Positions 30,124-37,665 of a stretch of DNA of 64,000 nt are shown one piece after another; position 1 is the first letter of the stretch, and each line of letters starts with the position of its first letter. The stretch is from Streptomyces sp. NBC_00236. GTDB taxonomy: Bacteria > Actinomycetota > Actinomycetes > Streptomycetales > Streptomycetaceae. Both the position numbers and the translations under genes were made by a program. The notes beneath the pieces are model-generated. The model was given only the letters and a program-made list of their open reading frames with translations. It searched no databases and had not been told where the DNA came from. The stretch is taken from positions 5,022,001 to 5,086,000 of the forward strand of contig NZ_CP108100.1 in assembly GCF_036195045.1 (NCBI RefSeq), in the 5' to 3' direction.

Positions 30124-31068
30124 TCACCAATGGGCGTCGCGCCAGCGCAGGGTGGCGGAGGCCCGGGGGTCGGGGGTGGCGTCGTCGGAACGGAAGGCCA
30201 GCTCCGTGCGGCCCGGCGGCAGGTGGAACAGCTGCTCGGGGGACGAGGCGGGGGACGCGGTGTAGAGCCGGGAGGCGGTGGCGTTGAGGAGCACCGTGCC
30301 GGACTCCGTGTCGACGGTCAGGACGTCCTGGGGCCCGAGCACGATGTCGTAGCTCAGCTGCCGGCCGTCACCGAGCCGGGTCAGCGCCGGACGCCGGAGC
30401 GGGCCGCGGAACTCGACCACGGGGTGGGCTGCCGCCGCACCGTCGTTGACGGCGGTGCAGGTGCCGGCCGAGCCGGTCTCGCCCCACTCCAGCGGCCAGC
30501 GGACCCCCATGCCGGTGGCGCCCGGTTCGGCCGGCCAGTCCAGGCCCGGCTCGCTCACGGGCAGCGAAGCCCGCGTCTCCCGCAGGACCACACCGAACCG
30601 GCGCGGGTCGGTGGCGGTCCACTGGAGGCTGGTCCGGGCCGCGCCGTGCACCACGTAGGACCGGTCCTGCGGGACGACACGGCGGCTGACCCGGGCCCGG
30701 ACGGCCAGCGTCTCGCCGTGCAGCCGCACGGCCAGCCACTGTTCGCCGCCGTCCGCGCCGGTGGCGGCCCGGAAGGCGGAGACGACGTCGAGGGCGTGCC
30801 CCGCCGCGCGCGGCAGCAGCCAGACGGACGCGCCGACCAGCCGGGGCTGCGCCCAGCGGGCGCCGGGCCAGGCGCCGTGCTGGTCGGGGCGGACGATGTC
30901 GCCGGTGTCCAGCACCGGCAGATCGTCCCAGCCGGTGAGGCCGGTGCGGTCGATCTCGTACGGCGTACCGGGCCCCATCAGCAGTCCGGCCCACTGGATC
31001 TGCCCGTCGCGGGTGATCAGTGAGCCGGGTGCGGTCTCCTGGGCGTATGTGGTTGTGGTCTCGGCCAT
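30124..31068 (-). CDS. Distal tail (Dit)-like protein
   Basis: The 314-residue protein has a GPGTPYEIDRTGLTGWDDLPV opening and a middle part (TSLQWTATDPRRFG) with the W-x-A-x-D-P-R-R-F signature. That signature is common in siphophage distal tail and tail-domain proteins. Dit forms a ring joining tail tube to baseplate. Its position right after the tape-measure genes supports the call. The ribosome-binding site is weak. Assignment rests on one motif plus gene order. Confidence 0.75.
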   Translation of the reverse strand: MAETTTTYAQETAPGSLITRDGQIQWAGLLMGPGTPYEIDRTGLTGWDDLPVLDTGDIVRPDQHGAWPGARWAQPRLVGASVWLLPRAAGHALDVVSAFRAATGADGGEQWLAVRLHGETLAVRARVSRRVVPQDRSYVVHGAARTSLQWTATDPRRFGVVLRETRASLPVSEPGLDWPAEPGATGMGVRWPLEWGETGSAGTCTAVNDGAAAAHPVVEFRGPLRRPALTRLGDGRQLSYDIVLGPQDVLTVDTESGTVLLNATASRLYTASPASSPEQLFHLPPGRTELAFRSDDATPDPRASATLRWRDAHW

Positions 31069-31110
31069 GAGGGGCCGTCACCTCGCTTCAGTCGTGGGGC
31101 GGGTGGGTGC

Positions 31111-32394
31111 TCATGCCGCCGCCCCGTGCAGGAACAGCAGGTCGGTGGCGACGGCGAGCGGGCCGTTGCCCTCGGTGGCGTGGTAGGAGCGCAGCCGTGA
31201 GCGGTCCGTGGAGCCGCTGGGGCCCGTGGTGCGCGGCGGGGCGTCGACGGGGCGCAGCCGGCTGAGCGCGGACAGGGGCAGGACGGCGGAGCCGCCCGGT
31301 GACCTCGCGGGCTGGACGACGCCGCCTTCGGCGAGCTGGGGGATCTTGGGCAGGTCGACCCCGAACTTCTTGCCGAAGAAGTTGAAGCTGAGCTTGTTGA
31401 GGCCGTCGATGACCCAGTTGGCGAAGGAGATCAGCGCCTTGACCGGCCCGGTGACCGCGGCCATGACGCCCTGCATGCCGGTGCTGACGAAGCGGCCGAT
31501 GCCGTCGAGGGTCCTGGACATGGCGTCCTTGACCCGGGTGAACATGTCGGGGATCTTCTTCCTGATCCAGTCCAGGACGGGCTGGATGACCGTGCGGAAC
31601 CCGCTCCAGGCGCGGCGGATGAGGCCGGTCACGGCGTTGGTGGCCGAGGTGACGGCGGCCCGGGTGCCGCCGAAGTCCTTGGAGAGCAGGGCGCCGACGA
31701 CGGCCAGGACCGCGGTGACGACCGCGAAGGCGGCCTTGAAGTAGGCCGAGATCACGGTGGCGTACACCTTGAGGACGGGGCCGAGGAACGTGCCGATGGT
31801 CTGGAAGGCCTTGAGGACCTGGTCGAAGACCTGCTTCATGATCTTCTGGCCGGTCTGCGAGTTGAGCGCGTACTCGATGAGGTAGCCGACCAGCGGGCTC
31901 ACCAGGCCGAGGACGAACCCGAGCGGGTTGGCGCGCATGGCGATGTTGACGCCGGTCATCGCCCCGGAGGCGACCGTGAGGGCGCCGCCGAAGAGGCCCA
32001 TGAGCGTGGACACCGCGCCGGAGCCCGCACCCAGGACGCCGACGACCGTGCTGAACAGGCCTGCCTCGGTGGCGATGGAGTTGAGGGGCGCGAGGGTGGT
32101 GCGGGCCTTGTTGCCGCCGGTACGGAGCTGGGTCGCCGTGCGGCCGGCGGTGCGGCCCGCCTTGGTGAGGGATTTCCCGGCCGCGTCCGCCTTGGTTTTG
32201 ATCTGCCGGAGCTGGGTGCCGGCGGAGGTGGCAGAGCCCTTGATCCGGTCGGCGGCGGCTCCGGCCCGGCCGATGCCCTGGGCGACGGCCCGCACGGACT
32301 GCGCGGCTCCGGTGACGCGGCCGCGGAAGGAACCGAGCGCTCCGGCGACTCCCGCGAACGGGTCCGCGCCGGCGCCGATCGCCGCGGCACTCAT
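31111..32394 (-). CDS. Short tape-measure-like protein 2
   Basis: The 427-residue protein has a helical N-terminal third rich in Ala, Lys and Thr, a membrane-like hydrophobic middle (LFSTVVGVLGAGSGAVSTLM; VVTAVLAVVGALL), and a C-terminal part with WIRKKIPDMFTRVKDAMS and KFGVDLPKIPQLAEGGVV. The same C-terminal pattern recurs in the gene upstream, with which it overlaps by four bases (ATGA). Tape measures set tail length, and this one is small. It may instead be a paralogue with a separate role in the tail lumen. Confidence 0.75.
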   Translation of the reverse strand: MSAAAIGAGADPFAGVAGALGSFRGRVTGAAQSVRAVAQGIGRAGAAADRIKGSATSAGTQLRQIKTKADAAGKSLTKAGRTAGRTATQLRTGGNKARTTLAPLNSIATEAGLFSTVVGVLGAGSGAVSTLMGLFGGALTVASGAMTGVNIAMRANPLGFVLGLVSPLVGYLIEYALNSQTGQKIMKQVFDQVLKAFQTIGTFLGPVLKVYATVISAYFKAAFAVVTAVLAVVGALLSKDFGGTRAAVTSATNAVTGLIRRAWSGFRTVIQPVLDWIRKKIPDMFTRVKDAMSRTLDGIGRFVSTGMQGVMAAVTGPVKALISFANWVIDGLNKLSFNFFGKKFGVDLPKIPQLAEGGVVQPARSPGGSAVLPLSALSRLRPVDAPPRTTGPSGSTDRSRLRSYHATEGNGPLAVATDLLFLHGAAA

Positions 32395-33590
32395 CCGCGG
32401 GCCTTGGACAGGAAGAGCAGGGCGGCGGCCGTCTCCTGGAGGTCTGCCGTGGAGGCTTCGTAGTAGTTCTCGATCTGGAAGCCGGACACCGCTCCGGCCG
32501 TGGCGTTGACCGAGTCGGCCCTGGCCCGGCGGGCGGTGTGCTGGAGCAGCCGGTCCAGCTTGGACAGCGGGAGCACGGCCTCCGCCTCACCGGCCTCGGC
32601 GACGATGGCGTGCACACCGCCGTTGCGCGGGGCCACGATGCCGCCGGCCGCCAGCTGCGGGATCTTCGGCAGGCTGATGCCGAAGGTCTTGCCGCCGACA
32701 CCGGGGACCCAGCCGGGGATCGAGACCTTGATGCGGTTGAGCTTGTCGATCGCGGAGTTGATGAGCCGGATCACGGAGTTGATCGGGCCCTTCACCGCCC
32801 CTGTGATCTTGTCGAAGGCTCGTTTCGCGATGCCCTGCAACCCGCCCCAGATGCTGGACAGCTTCTCCTTGACCTTGCTGAAGGCCTGGGGGATGACGTC
32901 ACGGATCCAGTTGATGACAGGCGAGATGATTTTCTTGATGCCGTTCCAGACGCTGGAGATCACCTTCTTGACGGCGTTCATCACCGTCGTGATGATCTTC
33001 TTCCAGGCGTTGAAGTAGGTCGTGACGACCTTGGCGACGGCCTTGATGACGACGGTGATCGCCTTCTTGATGCCGTCCCAGACCGTCTTGATCAGCGCCC
33101 CGGCCTTCTTCATGATCGGTCCGACGGCCTTCATGACCGAGCTGATGACCTTCTTGATCGCGTCGAAGGCGACCTTGAGGACCTTCTGCATGGTCTTCGA
33201 CCGGGCGGCCATCTCGACCACCTTCTCGACCAGCGGGGCGAGCAGGGAGAGCAGCTGGCCGACGAGGTTGCCCTTCATCGACTTGTTGAGCCCCTTCATG
33301 CCCTTGGACGCCTTGTCGGCGCCGGACTTGAACTTGCCGACCTGGGTGCCGCTCTTCTGGCCGGTCTTGCCGGCCTTGGACATCGAGCGCTCGGCCTTGT
33401 CGGCGGACTGCTGGATCTTGGCGAGTTCGCGGGCGGAGCCCTGCGCGGAGCTCTTGATCTTCTTGAGTTCGCGGTCACCGGCCGAGGCCTGCCGGCCCAG
33501 GGCGTCGGCGGCCTTGCCGGCCACCTGGGTGCCGGTCTTGAAGCTGTTGAGGGAAGTTGTCGCTCTCCCGAGTGATCGCACCAGGGACAT
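32391..33590 (-). CDS. Short tape-measure-like protein 1
   Basis: The 399-residue protein is basic and helical. It has an N-terminal coiled-coil stretch (DRELKKIKSSAQGSARELAK), repeated Lys-Val-x-x-x-V amphipathic helices at residues 110-250, and the C-terminal block KTFGISLPKIPQLAAGGIVAP and LPLSKLDRLL shared with the next gene. Small, repetitive helical proteins after the chaperone genes are tape measures in siphophages. It starts at an ATG behind AGGTGG and is the first structural gene after the inserted cassette. Confidence 0.78.
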   Translation of the reverse strand: MSLVRSLGRATTSLNSFKTGTQVAGKAADALGRQASAGDRELKKIKSSAQGSARELAKIQQSADKAERSMSKAGKTGQKSGTQVGKFKSGADKASKGMKGLNKSMKGNLVGQLLSLLAPLVEKVVEMAARSKTMQKVLKVAFDAIKKVISSVMKAVGPIMKKAGALIKTVWDGIKKAITVVIKAVAKVVTTYFNAWKKIITTVMNAVKKVISSVWNGIKKIISPVINWIRDVIPQAFSKVKEKLSSIWGGLQGIAKRAFDKITGAVKGPINSVIRLINSAIDKLNRIKVSIPGWVPGVGGKTFGISLPKIPQLAAGGIVAPRNGGVHAIVAEAGEAEAVLPLSKLDRLLQHTARRARADSVNATAGAVSGFQIENYYEASTADLQETAAALLFLSKARG

Positions 33591-33632
33591 ATGTCCACCT
33601 CTTTCTCGGCAGGGGATGGCGTTTCGCCCGGA

Positions 33633-34355
33633 TCATCCGAGGGCCGAGACCAACTGATCGATCCGTGTGTGCAGCTCGTTGAGCTCGGCGGAGGCGGCAC
33701 GCGTGGACGGGATGGTCCCGGGCGACAGCGGGACGCCCGACCGCACCTGATTGCGGGTGTTGTGCCGGGCGCGCGTATTCGCGGCGACCCGTTTGTCCAG
33801 AGCGTCGATCCTCTTGTTCAGCTTCTTCGCGACTTCCTTGATCCGGAGAGTGAGCCGCTGGTCGAGTTTGTGGAATCTGCTGTTGAGCTCCAGTTCCGCC
33901 CTGTGCGCGCTCGTGCGGAACTGTTTCTGCCACTGTTTGCGCCGCGTGACGAAGTTGGCCATGCGCGCTACATTCCGGTTGATTCGTTCCGTCAGATCCA
34001 GAAGCGTGAAGTCGTACTTCACGATGGTGAGACCGATCGATGCGAAGGTGGCCCCGATCATGCCTGCGGTCAGCCCGGTTACGAGGCCCATGAATTCCGG
34101 TGTTTTGAAATACCGGCGGTCAGGAGCCCAGACAGATTCTCCGGCCTTTTCGATCTCGGAAGTGATCAGACTTTTTAGGGATGCCTCGAAACTCGCTTTT
34201 TCCTTCTTTTCTGATGCCTTCTTCTCCTCGCCACCCTTGACGAGGAAGGCAAACTTCTCCTTGTCGAGTTTGGTCTGGATCTGAGTCGTGAGTCGTGAAT
34301 CCTGTGAAGTCAGATCCTCCCTGATTTGCCTTATCTGTTCCTCGGGGCTGCTCAT
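33633..34355 (-). CDS. Unrecognised coiled-coil protein with one membrane segment (inserted cassette)
   Basis: I do not recognise this 240-residue protein. It has a charged N-terminal half (GGEEKKASEKKEKASFEASL), one hydrophobic segment (MGLVTGLTAGMIGATFASIGL) and a long basic coiled coil (HKLDQRLTLRIKEVAKKLNK onward). Its DNA is visibly lower in GC than the flanking tail genes (runs such as TTTTGAAATACC), which suggests later acquisition. It is divergent from the next gene and the two sit between the tail chaperone and tape-measure genes. The position suggests accessory cargo rather than a core tail part. Confidence 0.7.
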   Translation of the reverse strand: MSSPEEQIRQIREDLTSQDSRLTTQIQTKLDKEKFAFLVKGGEEKKASEKKEKASFEASLKSLITSEIEKAGESVWAPDRRYFKTPEFMGLVTGLTAGMIGATFASIGLTIVKYDFTLLDLTERINRNVARMANFVTRRKQWQKQFRTSAHRAELELNSRFHKLDQRLTLRIKEVAKKLNKRIDALDKRVAANTRARHNTRNQVRSGVPLSPGTIPSTRAASAELNELHTRIDQLVSALG

Positions 34356-34390
34356 AGCGATCCTCGCCTTCCTCTGATACCGTCAGCCGA

Positions 34391-35095
34391 ATGAGTGATT
34401 CAGTCGGAATGGGTGTGACAGAGAATGCTTCGGGCGGTAAAATGCCGCTCCGTCATGCTTTAGCCGTGGTCGGGGTATTTCTCCAGTTCTGCGGGGCCAC
34501 GCTCCTCATCGAACTGTTCAGCCGGGCAGGAAATCTCTCGGCCTGTGGCTACCGGGCCGGCGTGGCCTGCGAAAAGGGATCGGCGCTGCTGGGCCTGGGT
34601 GCCCCGGTCTTCATCGCGGGCATTCTGTTCTTCGGTCTCCTGGACCGAGGTGCCGGTTGGGCGGGGTCGGCGAAAGTGTTCAGCGGGCTGTCCCTGCTGT
34701 ACGGAACCGCGGGCATCGGCCTGGTCTTCGCATGGGCCGCGGCCACCGCAGACAGTGTCGTGCGGTCCGCAGTGGCCGGCGTGCTCGCGGTCATTCCGCT
34801 CTGGGTATGCGTGGTTCTCGCCAGAGGGTTTTTCCAAGGCCTCCGCCGACATGGCGCCAAGTGGTGGGCGAAGGAGACCTTCTGGACGCTCGAGGACCTT
34901 CCCCAGTCAAAGCGTGCACGAAAGCGGATCCTGCGGACGAGAGGTCTCGATCTCGGGCGCATGCGGAATGGCAGACTGGAACCCGAAACGCGGCAGGAGA
35001 AATTCCACTGGACTCTCTTCTTCGTGGAATCGTGCGCGGCTCTGATCGGCGGAGTGCTGGCCGGGTGGCTGTTCATCGTCAGTGTGTCCTCGTGA
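34391..35095 (+). CDS. Unrecognised multi-pass membrane protein (inserted cassette, opposite strand)
   Basis: This 234-residue protein has about five hydrophobic segments (HALAVVGVFLQFCGATLLIE; VFIAGILFFGLL; LSLLYGTAGIGLVFAWAA; VAGVLAVIPLWVCVVLA; SCAALIGGVLAGWLFIVS) and a basic cytosolic loop. I cannot place it in a family. It is the only rightward gene inside the leftward tail operon and its GC is low for the region. No clear ribosome-binding site precedes 34391; ATGs at 34409 and 34442 are alternatives. It might protect the host from the lytic element, but that is a guess from position. Confidence 0.7.
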   Translation: MSDSVGMGVTENASGGKMPLRHALAVVGVFLQFCGATLLIELFSRAGNLSACGYRAGVACEKGSALLGLGAPVFIAGILFFGLLDRGAGWAGSAKVFSGLSLLYGTAGIGLVFAWAAATADSVVRSAVAGVLAVIPLWVCVVLARGFFQGLRRHGAKWWAKETFWTLEDLPQSKRARKRILRTRGLDLGRMRNGRLEPETRQEKFHWTLFFVESCAALIGGVLAGWLFIVSVSS

Positions 35096-35166
35096 CCGCA
35101 CCCGGGGACCTGTCCGCGGTCATGTGGGGCGGCACCGGGTGAGGGACGAAAGGCCGCGCGCCGGGC

Positions 35167-35571
35167 TCAGGCGAAGAACCGCATGAGTTCGCCGCGGTCG
35201 GGCGTCTCCGGCGAGGGGGAGTCCGGGCCTTCCGGTGGCTCTTCGGTGTCACCGGGCCTCGGCACCGGCACCGGCGGCTCCGGCGCGTCGGAGTCCTCGT
35301 CCGTGTTGACCGAGGCGAACATCCAGTTGGCGGCGGCGAGATGGTCCACGGCGGCGGCCAGGAGGTAGTCCGTCACCGTCCAGTCGGCGCTGTCCCCGTG
35401 GAGTTCCTGGGCGACGGCGCTGTCGCGTGGCATGTGCTTGACCAGCACCGCGAGCCGGCGGCTGGTGAGCCGGCCGCGATACCAGTCGAGCAGGTCCACG
35501 CCGAAGTGCCGCAGCAGGTCGGCCTCCAGAGCCTCGGCGTGTTCTTCCGCGAACGCGTCGAGGCTCAGCCT
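35167..35571 (-). CDS. Tail assembly chaperone, C-terminal (T) frame reached by -1 frameshift
   Basis: This frame starts RLSLDAFAEEHAEALEADLL and has no ATG, GTG or ribosome-binding site near its beginning. It lies in the -1 frame relative to the preceding short gene and overlaps its end. A GGGGGAA run at 35571-35577 fits a slippery site, and slipping there gives a 229-residue G-T type fusion spanning 35855 to 35167. Such fusions assemble the tube around the tape measure in siphophages. The C-terminus is proline and acid rich (PPVPVPRPGDTEEPPEGPDS). Confidence 0.75.
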   Translation of the reverse strand, partial: RLSLDAFAEEHAEALEADLLRHFGVDLLDWYRGRLTSRRLAVLVKHMPRDSAVAQELHGDSADWTVTDYLLAAAVDHLAAANWMFASVNTDEDSDAPEPPVPVPRPGDTEEPPEGPDSPSPETPDRGELMRFFA

Positions 35572-35855
35572 TCCCCCAGGCCGAGCCCGGTCTCCTTGCC
35601 GTACGCCTCCAGGATCGCGGCGATGTCCTGCATGGTGATGTCGTGCCGCTCGAAGCGCGCGAACTGCTCCTCGCCCAGCAGCAGTTTCAGCAGGCCGTCG
35701 ACGTCGTTGTCGTCGAGGGAGCGGAGCGCCTTGGCGGTGGAGCGGCCCAGTTCGGTGGGCAGTTCGAAGGTGTCGTCGTCCAGGTCGAAGGACCAGGAGC
35801 GGCCGAGCGCCTCCATGCGCTGGGCGCGGGCGGCGTTGACGTCGAATGAAGCCAT
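35565..35855 (-). CDS. Tail assembly chaperone, N-terminal (G) frame
   Basis: The 96-residue acidic helical protein (MASFDVNAARAQRMEALGRS; SFDLDDDTFELPTELG; LKLLLGEEQFARFERHDITM) has the size and acidity of lambda gpG-type chaperones and lies directly behind the tail tube gene. It ends GLGLGEG, where the codons CTG GGG GAA form the candidate slippery site for the -1 shift into the next frame. Both products are normally needed in fixed ratio. Confidence 0.78.
   Translation of the reverse strand: MASFDVNAARAQRMEALGRSWSFDLDDDTFELPTELGRSTAKALRSLDDNDVDGLLKLLLGEEQFARFERHDITMQDIAAILEAYGKETGLGLGEG
35571..35577 (-). promoter_or_regulatory. Candidate -1 programmed frameshift site GGGGGAA
   Basis: In the zero frame the mRNA reads CTG GGG GAA GGC TGA. 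A one-base backward slip on GGG GAA continues as AGG CTG AGC and enters the downstream open frame. The stop codon lies two codons later, as is usual at such sites. Confidence 0.65.
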
Positions 35856-35939
35856 GGGTGGCGGTTCTCCTTACGTGAGCGTGTGGGGCGGGGGTGCCGG
35901 GGCGGGGCCGGGGTGAGCCGGCCCCGCCCCGGCGGGGAA

Positions 35940-36548
35940 TCAGGCGCCGGCGCCGGCCGGAACCTGGTAGGCGGCGTCCTTCATGACGAAGGTGGCGAGC
36001 GCCTGGTCGTTGCCCGGGGAGAGGGCGGTGAAGGTGACACCGAGCATCGCGGCCGCCTTGCGGGCGAGCTTGATGTCGTCGGTGGCCGTCACCTGGCCGC
36101 GCGGGATGACGAAGCGGTAGGTGACCGCCGTGCCGTCGGTGAACTCCAGGCCGAGCGCGCGCTCGTCGAAGGTCGGGCCGTCCGGCACGTCGAACTGGAC
36201 GATGTCCGGCTTGGTCGTGTCCCGGCGGATGCCTTCCTTGGCGCCGCCCAGGAAGAAGGGCAGCGTGTCCTCGTTGAACTGGAGCATCGAGAACTTCAGC
36301 GTCAGGTCGCGGTCCGCGTAGATGAACCGGGCCGGGCTGATCGACTGCCACGTCTCGACCGGGTCCAGCTTGTCCTTCTTGGAGAAGGTCACCCCGTCCG
36401 TGGAGGTGTAGCCGAGGTCGGTCCACTCCACGCCCCAGTCGGCCGACGGGTCGTCGGAGAAGGCGGCCGGGAGGGGGGCGTTGATGTCCGCGACGAGGAT
36501 GCGGCCGGTGCCGGCCACGCGGATCTCGGACGAGTTGTTGCCTGCCAT
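35940..36548 (-). CDS. Phage major tail tube protein
   Basis: The 202-residue protein (MAGNNSSEIRVAGTGRILVA; WTDLGYTSTDGVTFSKK; LKFSMLQFNEDTLPFFLGGA) matches actinophage major tail proteins. These stack as hexameric rings to build the tube. It has a strong AAGGAG site, suiting the high expression such a protein needs, and is immediately followed by the chaperone frames. It is of the flexible-tail type, with no sheath gene next to it. Confidence 0.85.
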   Translation of the reverse strand: MAGNNSSEIRVAGTGRILVADINAPLPAAFSDDPSADWGVEWTDLGYTSTDGVTFSKKDKLDPVETWQSISPARFIYADRDLTLKFSMLQFNEDTLPFFLGGAKEGIRRDTTKPDIVQFDVPDGPTFDERALGLEFTDGTAVTYRFVIPRGQVTATDDIKLARKAAAMLGVTFTALSPGNDQALATFVMKDAAYQVPAGAGA

Positions 36549-36600
36549 GGATGGCTCCTTGGGATGAATCGGTGTGGGGTCGTGCCTGCCGTGGGTACGG

Positions 36601-36626
36601 CAAAGGCCCCGCCGGTGGCAGGGCCT
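36601..36626 (-). terminator. Hairpin between tail terminator and tube genes
   Basis: AGGCCC (36604-36609) pairs with GGGCCT (36621-36626), with a GCC/GGC inner helix and TTT following on the minus strand. It may attenuate transcription ahead of the tube gene. Confidence 0.5.
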
Positions 36627-36670
36627 CGTCTGTGGCGGCGCGGGATCGCGCCGGGGTGGTGGTGTCCGGG

Positions 36671-37081
36671 TCAGCCGATGCGCAGCGAGACCCGCATGAC
36701 GGTGAGGTAGCGGTTGGCCGCCGGGTACAGGTACTCGGGCAGCCAGCGCGGGCCGTCGGCCTCGACCACGTCGGTGATCACGACATTCGTCCCGTACGTC
36801 CGGCCGACCGCCGAGAGCAGCTCGGCGCGGGCGGCGTTGGCGAGGCGGTGCGCGGTCACCTTGTCGGGGCCGTAGGCCTCCAACTCGATGAGCGGCCGGT
36901 CGAGATGGAGGTCGTCGATCCAGGCACCGCCGCGCCGGGAGACGATCACCGCCGGCTGGGTGCCGTCGAAGCCCGGCGGCGGGGTCTCGTCCACGACCGC
37001 GTCCGCGAGGTCCGGGCGGTCGGAGAGGAGCTCCACGACGATGGCCTCGACGTCGGGGAAGGTGCTCGGGGGTGAACTCAT
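36671..37081 (-). CDS. Phage tail terminator/completion protein
   Basis: The 136-residue protein (FPDVEAIVVELLSDRPDLAD; PAVIVSRRGGAWIDDLHLDR; LIELEAYGPDKVTAHRLANA) fits small tail terminator proteins that cap the tube (lambda gpU-like in size, and in this position before the tube gene). In a complete phage, head-completion genes would come next upstream. Here there is only intergenic DNA and a rightward small gene, so this is the first structural gene of the element. Confidence 0.78.
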   Translation of the reverse strand: MSSPPSTFPDVEAIVVELLSDRPDLADAVVDETPPPGFDGTQPAVIVSRRGGAWIDDLHLDRPLIELEAYGPDKVTAHRLANAARAELLSAVGRTYGTNVVITDVVEADGPRWLPEYLYPAANRYLTVMRVSLRIG

Positions 37082-37213
37082 GACGGGGCATCACTCCTGT
37101 TCGTGGCCGGTCGGCCGCCGAGGGGCGTACGGGTACGGGAACGGCGGAGCTGCGCCCCGGAGGGAAGGTGGGCGCAGCTCCGCCGCTGCACCAACTGTGA
37201 CGCATAACGTGCG

Positions 37214-37222
37214 TGCGCGCAA
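37214..37222 (+). promoter_or_regulatory. TGCGCGCAA motif copy 1
   Basis: The same nine-base word recurs at 39108-39116, and its CGCGCAA core forms the arms of the palindrome at 39014-39031. All lie in control regions of the tail element, so it may be the site for the XRE regulator at 39159. Confidence 0.45.
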
Positions 37223-37301
37223 CTATTTAGTGCGAGGTGGCAATCTCGAACGCGCCGGCAACTCCCGCGTGAGGGGGGCCGGGTGCGTTAGTCTGCGGGT
37301 A

Positions 37302-37317
37302 TCGAACACACATTCGA
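37302..37317. promoter_or_regulatory. LexA (SOS) box-like palindrome
   Basis: TCGAAC-ACAC-ATTCGA differs by one base from the actinobacterial/Gram-positive LexA consensus CGAAC-N4-GTTCG. It lies 65 bp upstream of the GTG at 37383 and 221 bp from the first leftward tail gene. DNA-damage control of the element or of the small gene is therefore plausible. Confidence 0.6.
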
Positions 37318-37382
37318 GAGGTGGCGGTTCTGAAGCACGGAGCGCCGTTACTGGGCGTGCGGCACAAGGAAGTGGAGCGGGT

Positions 37383-37643
37383 GTGGACGGGAGCACGATG
37401 GTGATCGGGGCCCAGGATCGGCTGGCCGATGTCATGGCCGCTGTGGTCGAAGTGGCCGCGGAGTCGGGGGAGTCGGGTACGTACACCGCGGACGTCGCCC
37501 GGACGCTCACCGCCGTCGTCGGCAAGGTCGCGGCGAGGGTCGCCGTGGAGGCGGAGACGCGGGGGTTCCGCAGCGGCTGGGGCGAGGCGGTGGCGCTGAC
37601 CTCCGGGGGCAAGGGGGAGAGCGCCCAGGTGTTCCGGATGTAG
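37383..37643 (+). CDS. Small unrecognised protein downstream of the LexA-like box
   Basis: The 86-residue protein (MDGSTMVIGAQDRLADVMAA; VEVAAESGESGTYTADVART; RFRSGWGEAVALTS in part) is Ala, Val and Glu rich and predicted helical. I do not recognise a family. GGAG five bases before the GTG at 37383 supports this start, and an in-frame ATG lies five codons on. It faces away from the tail operon. Placement near a possible SOS box suggests a regulatory or triggering role, which is inference. Confidence 0.55.
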   Translation: MDGSTMVIGAQDRLADVMAAVVEVAAESGESGTYTADVARTLTAVVGKVAARVAVEAETRGFRSGWGEAVALTSGGKGESAQVFRM

Positions 37644-37665
37644 CCCGCGCCGAGGGCGAAGGGGG

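Larger units (their letters stand above)
37082..37382. promoter_or_regulatory. Control region at the head end of the tail operon
   Basis: Between the leftward tail terminator gene and a rightward small gene lies 301 bp with a hairpin-like GGAGCTGCGCC/GGCGCAGCTCC pair (37145-37181), a TGCGCGCAA motif at 37214 and a LexA-like box at 37302. Promoters for both directions probably lie here. Confidence 0.55.

Noticed and set aside
35572..36603. Upstream extension of the chaperone T frame to 478 codons
   Set aside because: The extension overlaps the tube and G genes in another frame and is Arg/Pro rich. The -1 frameshift explains how the T frame is entered.
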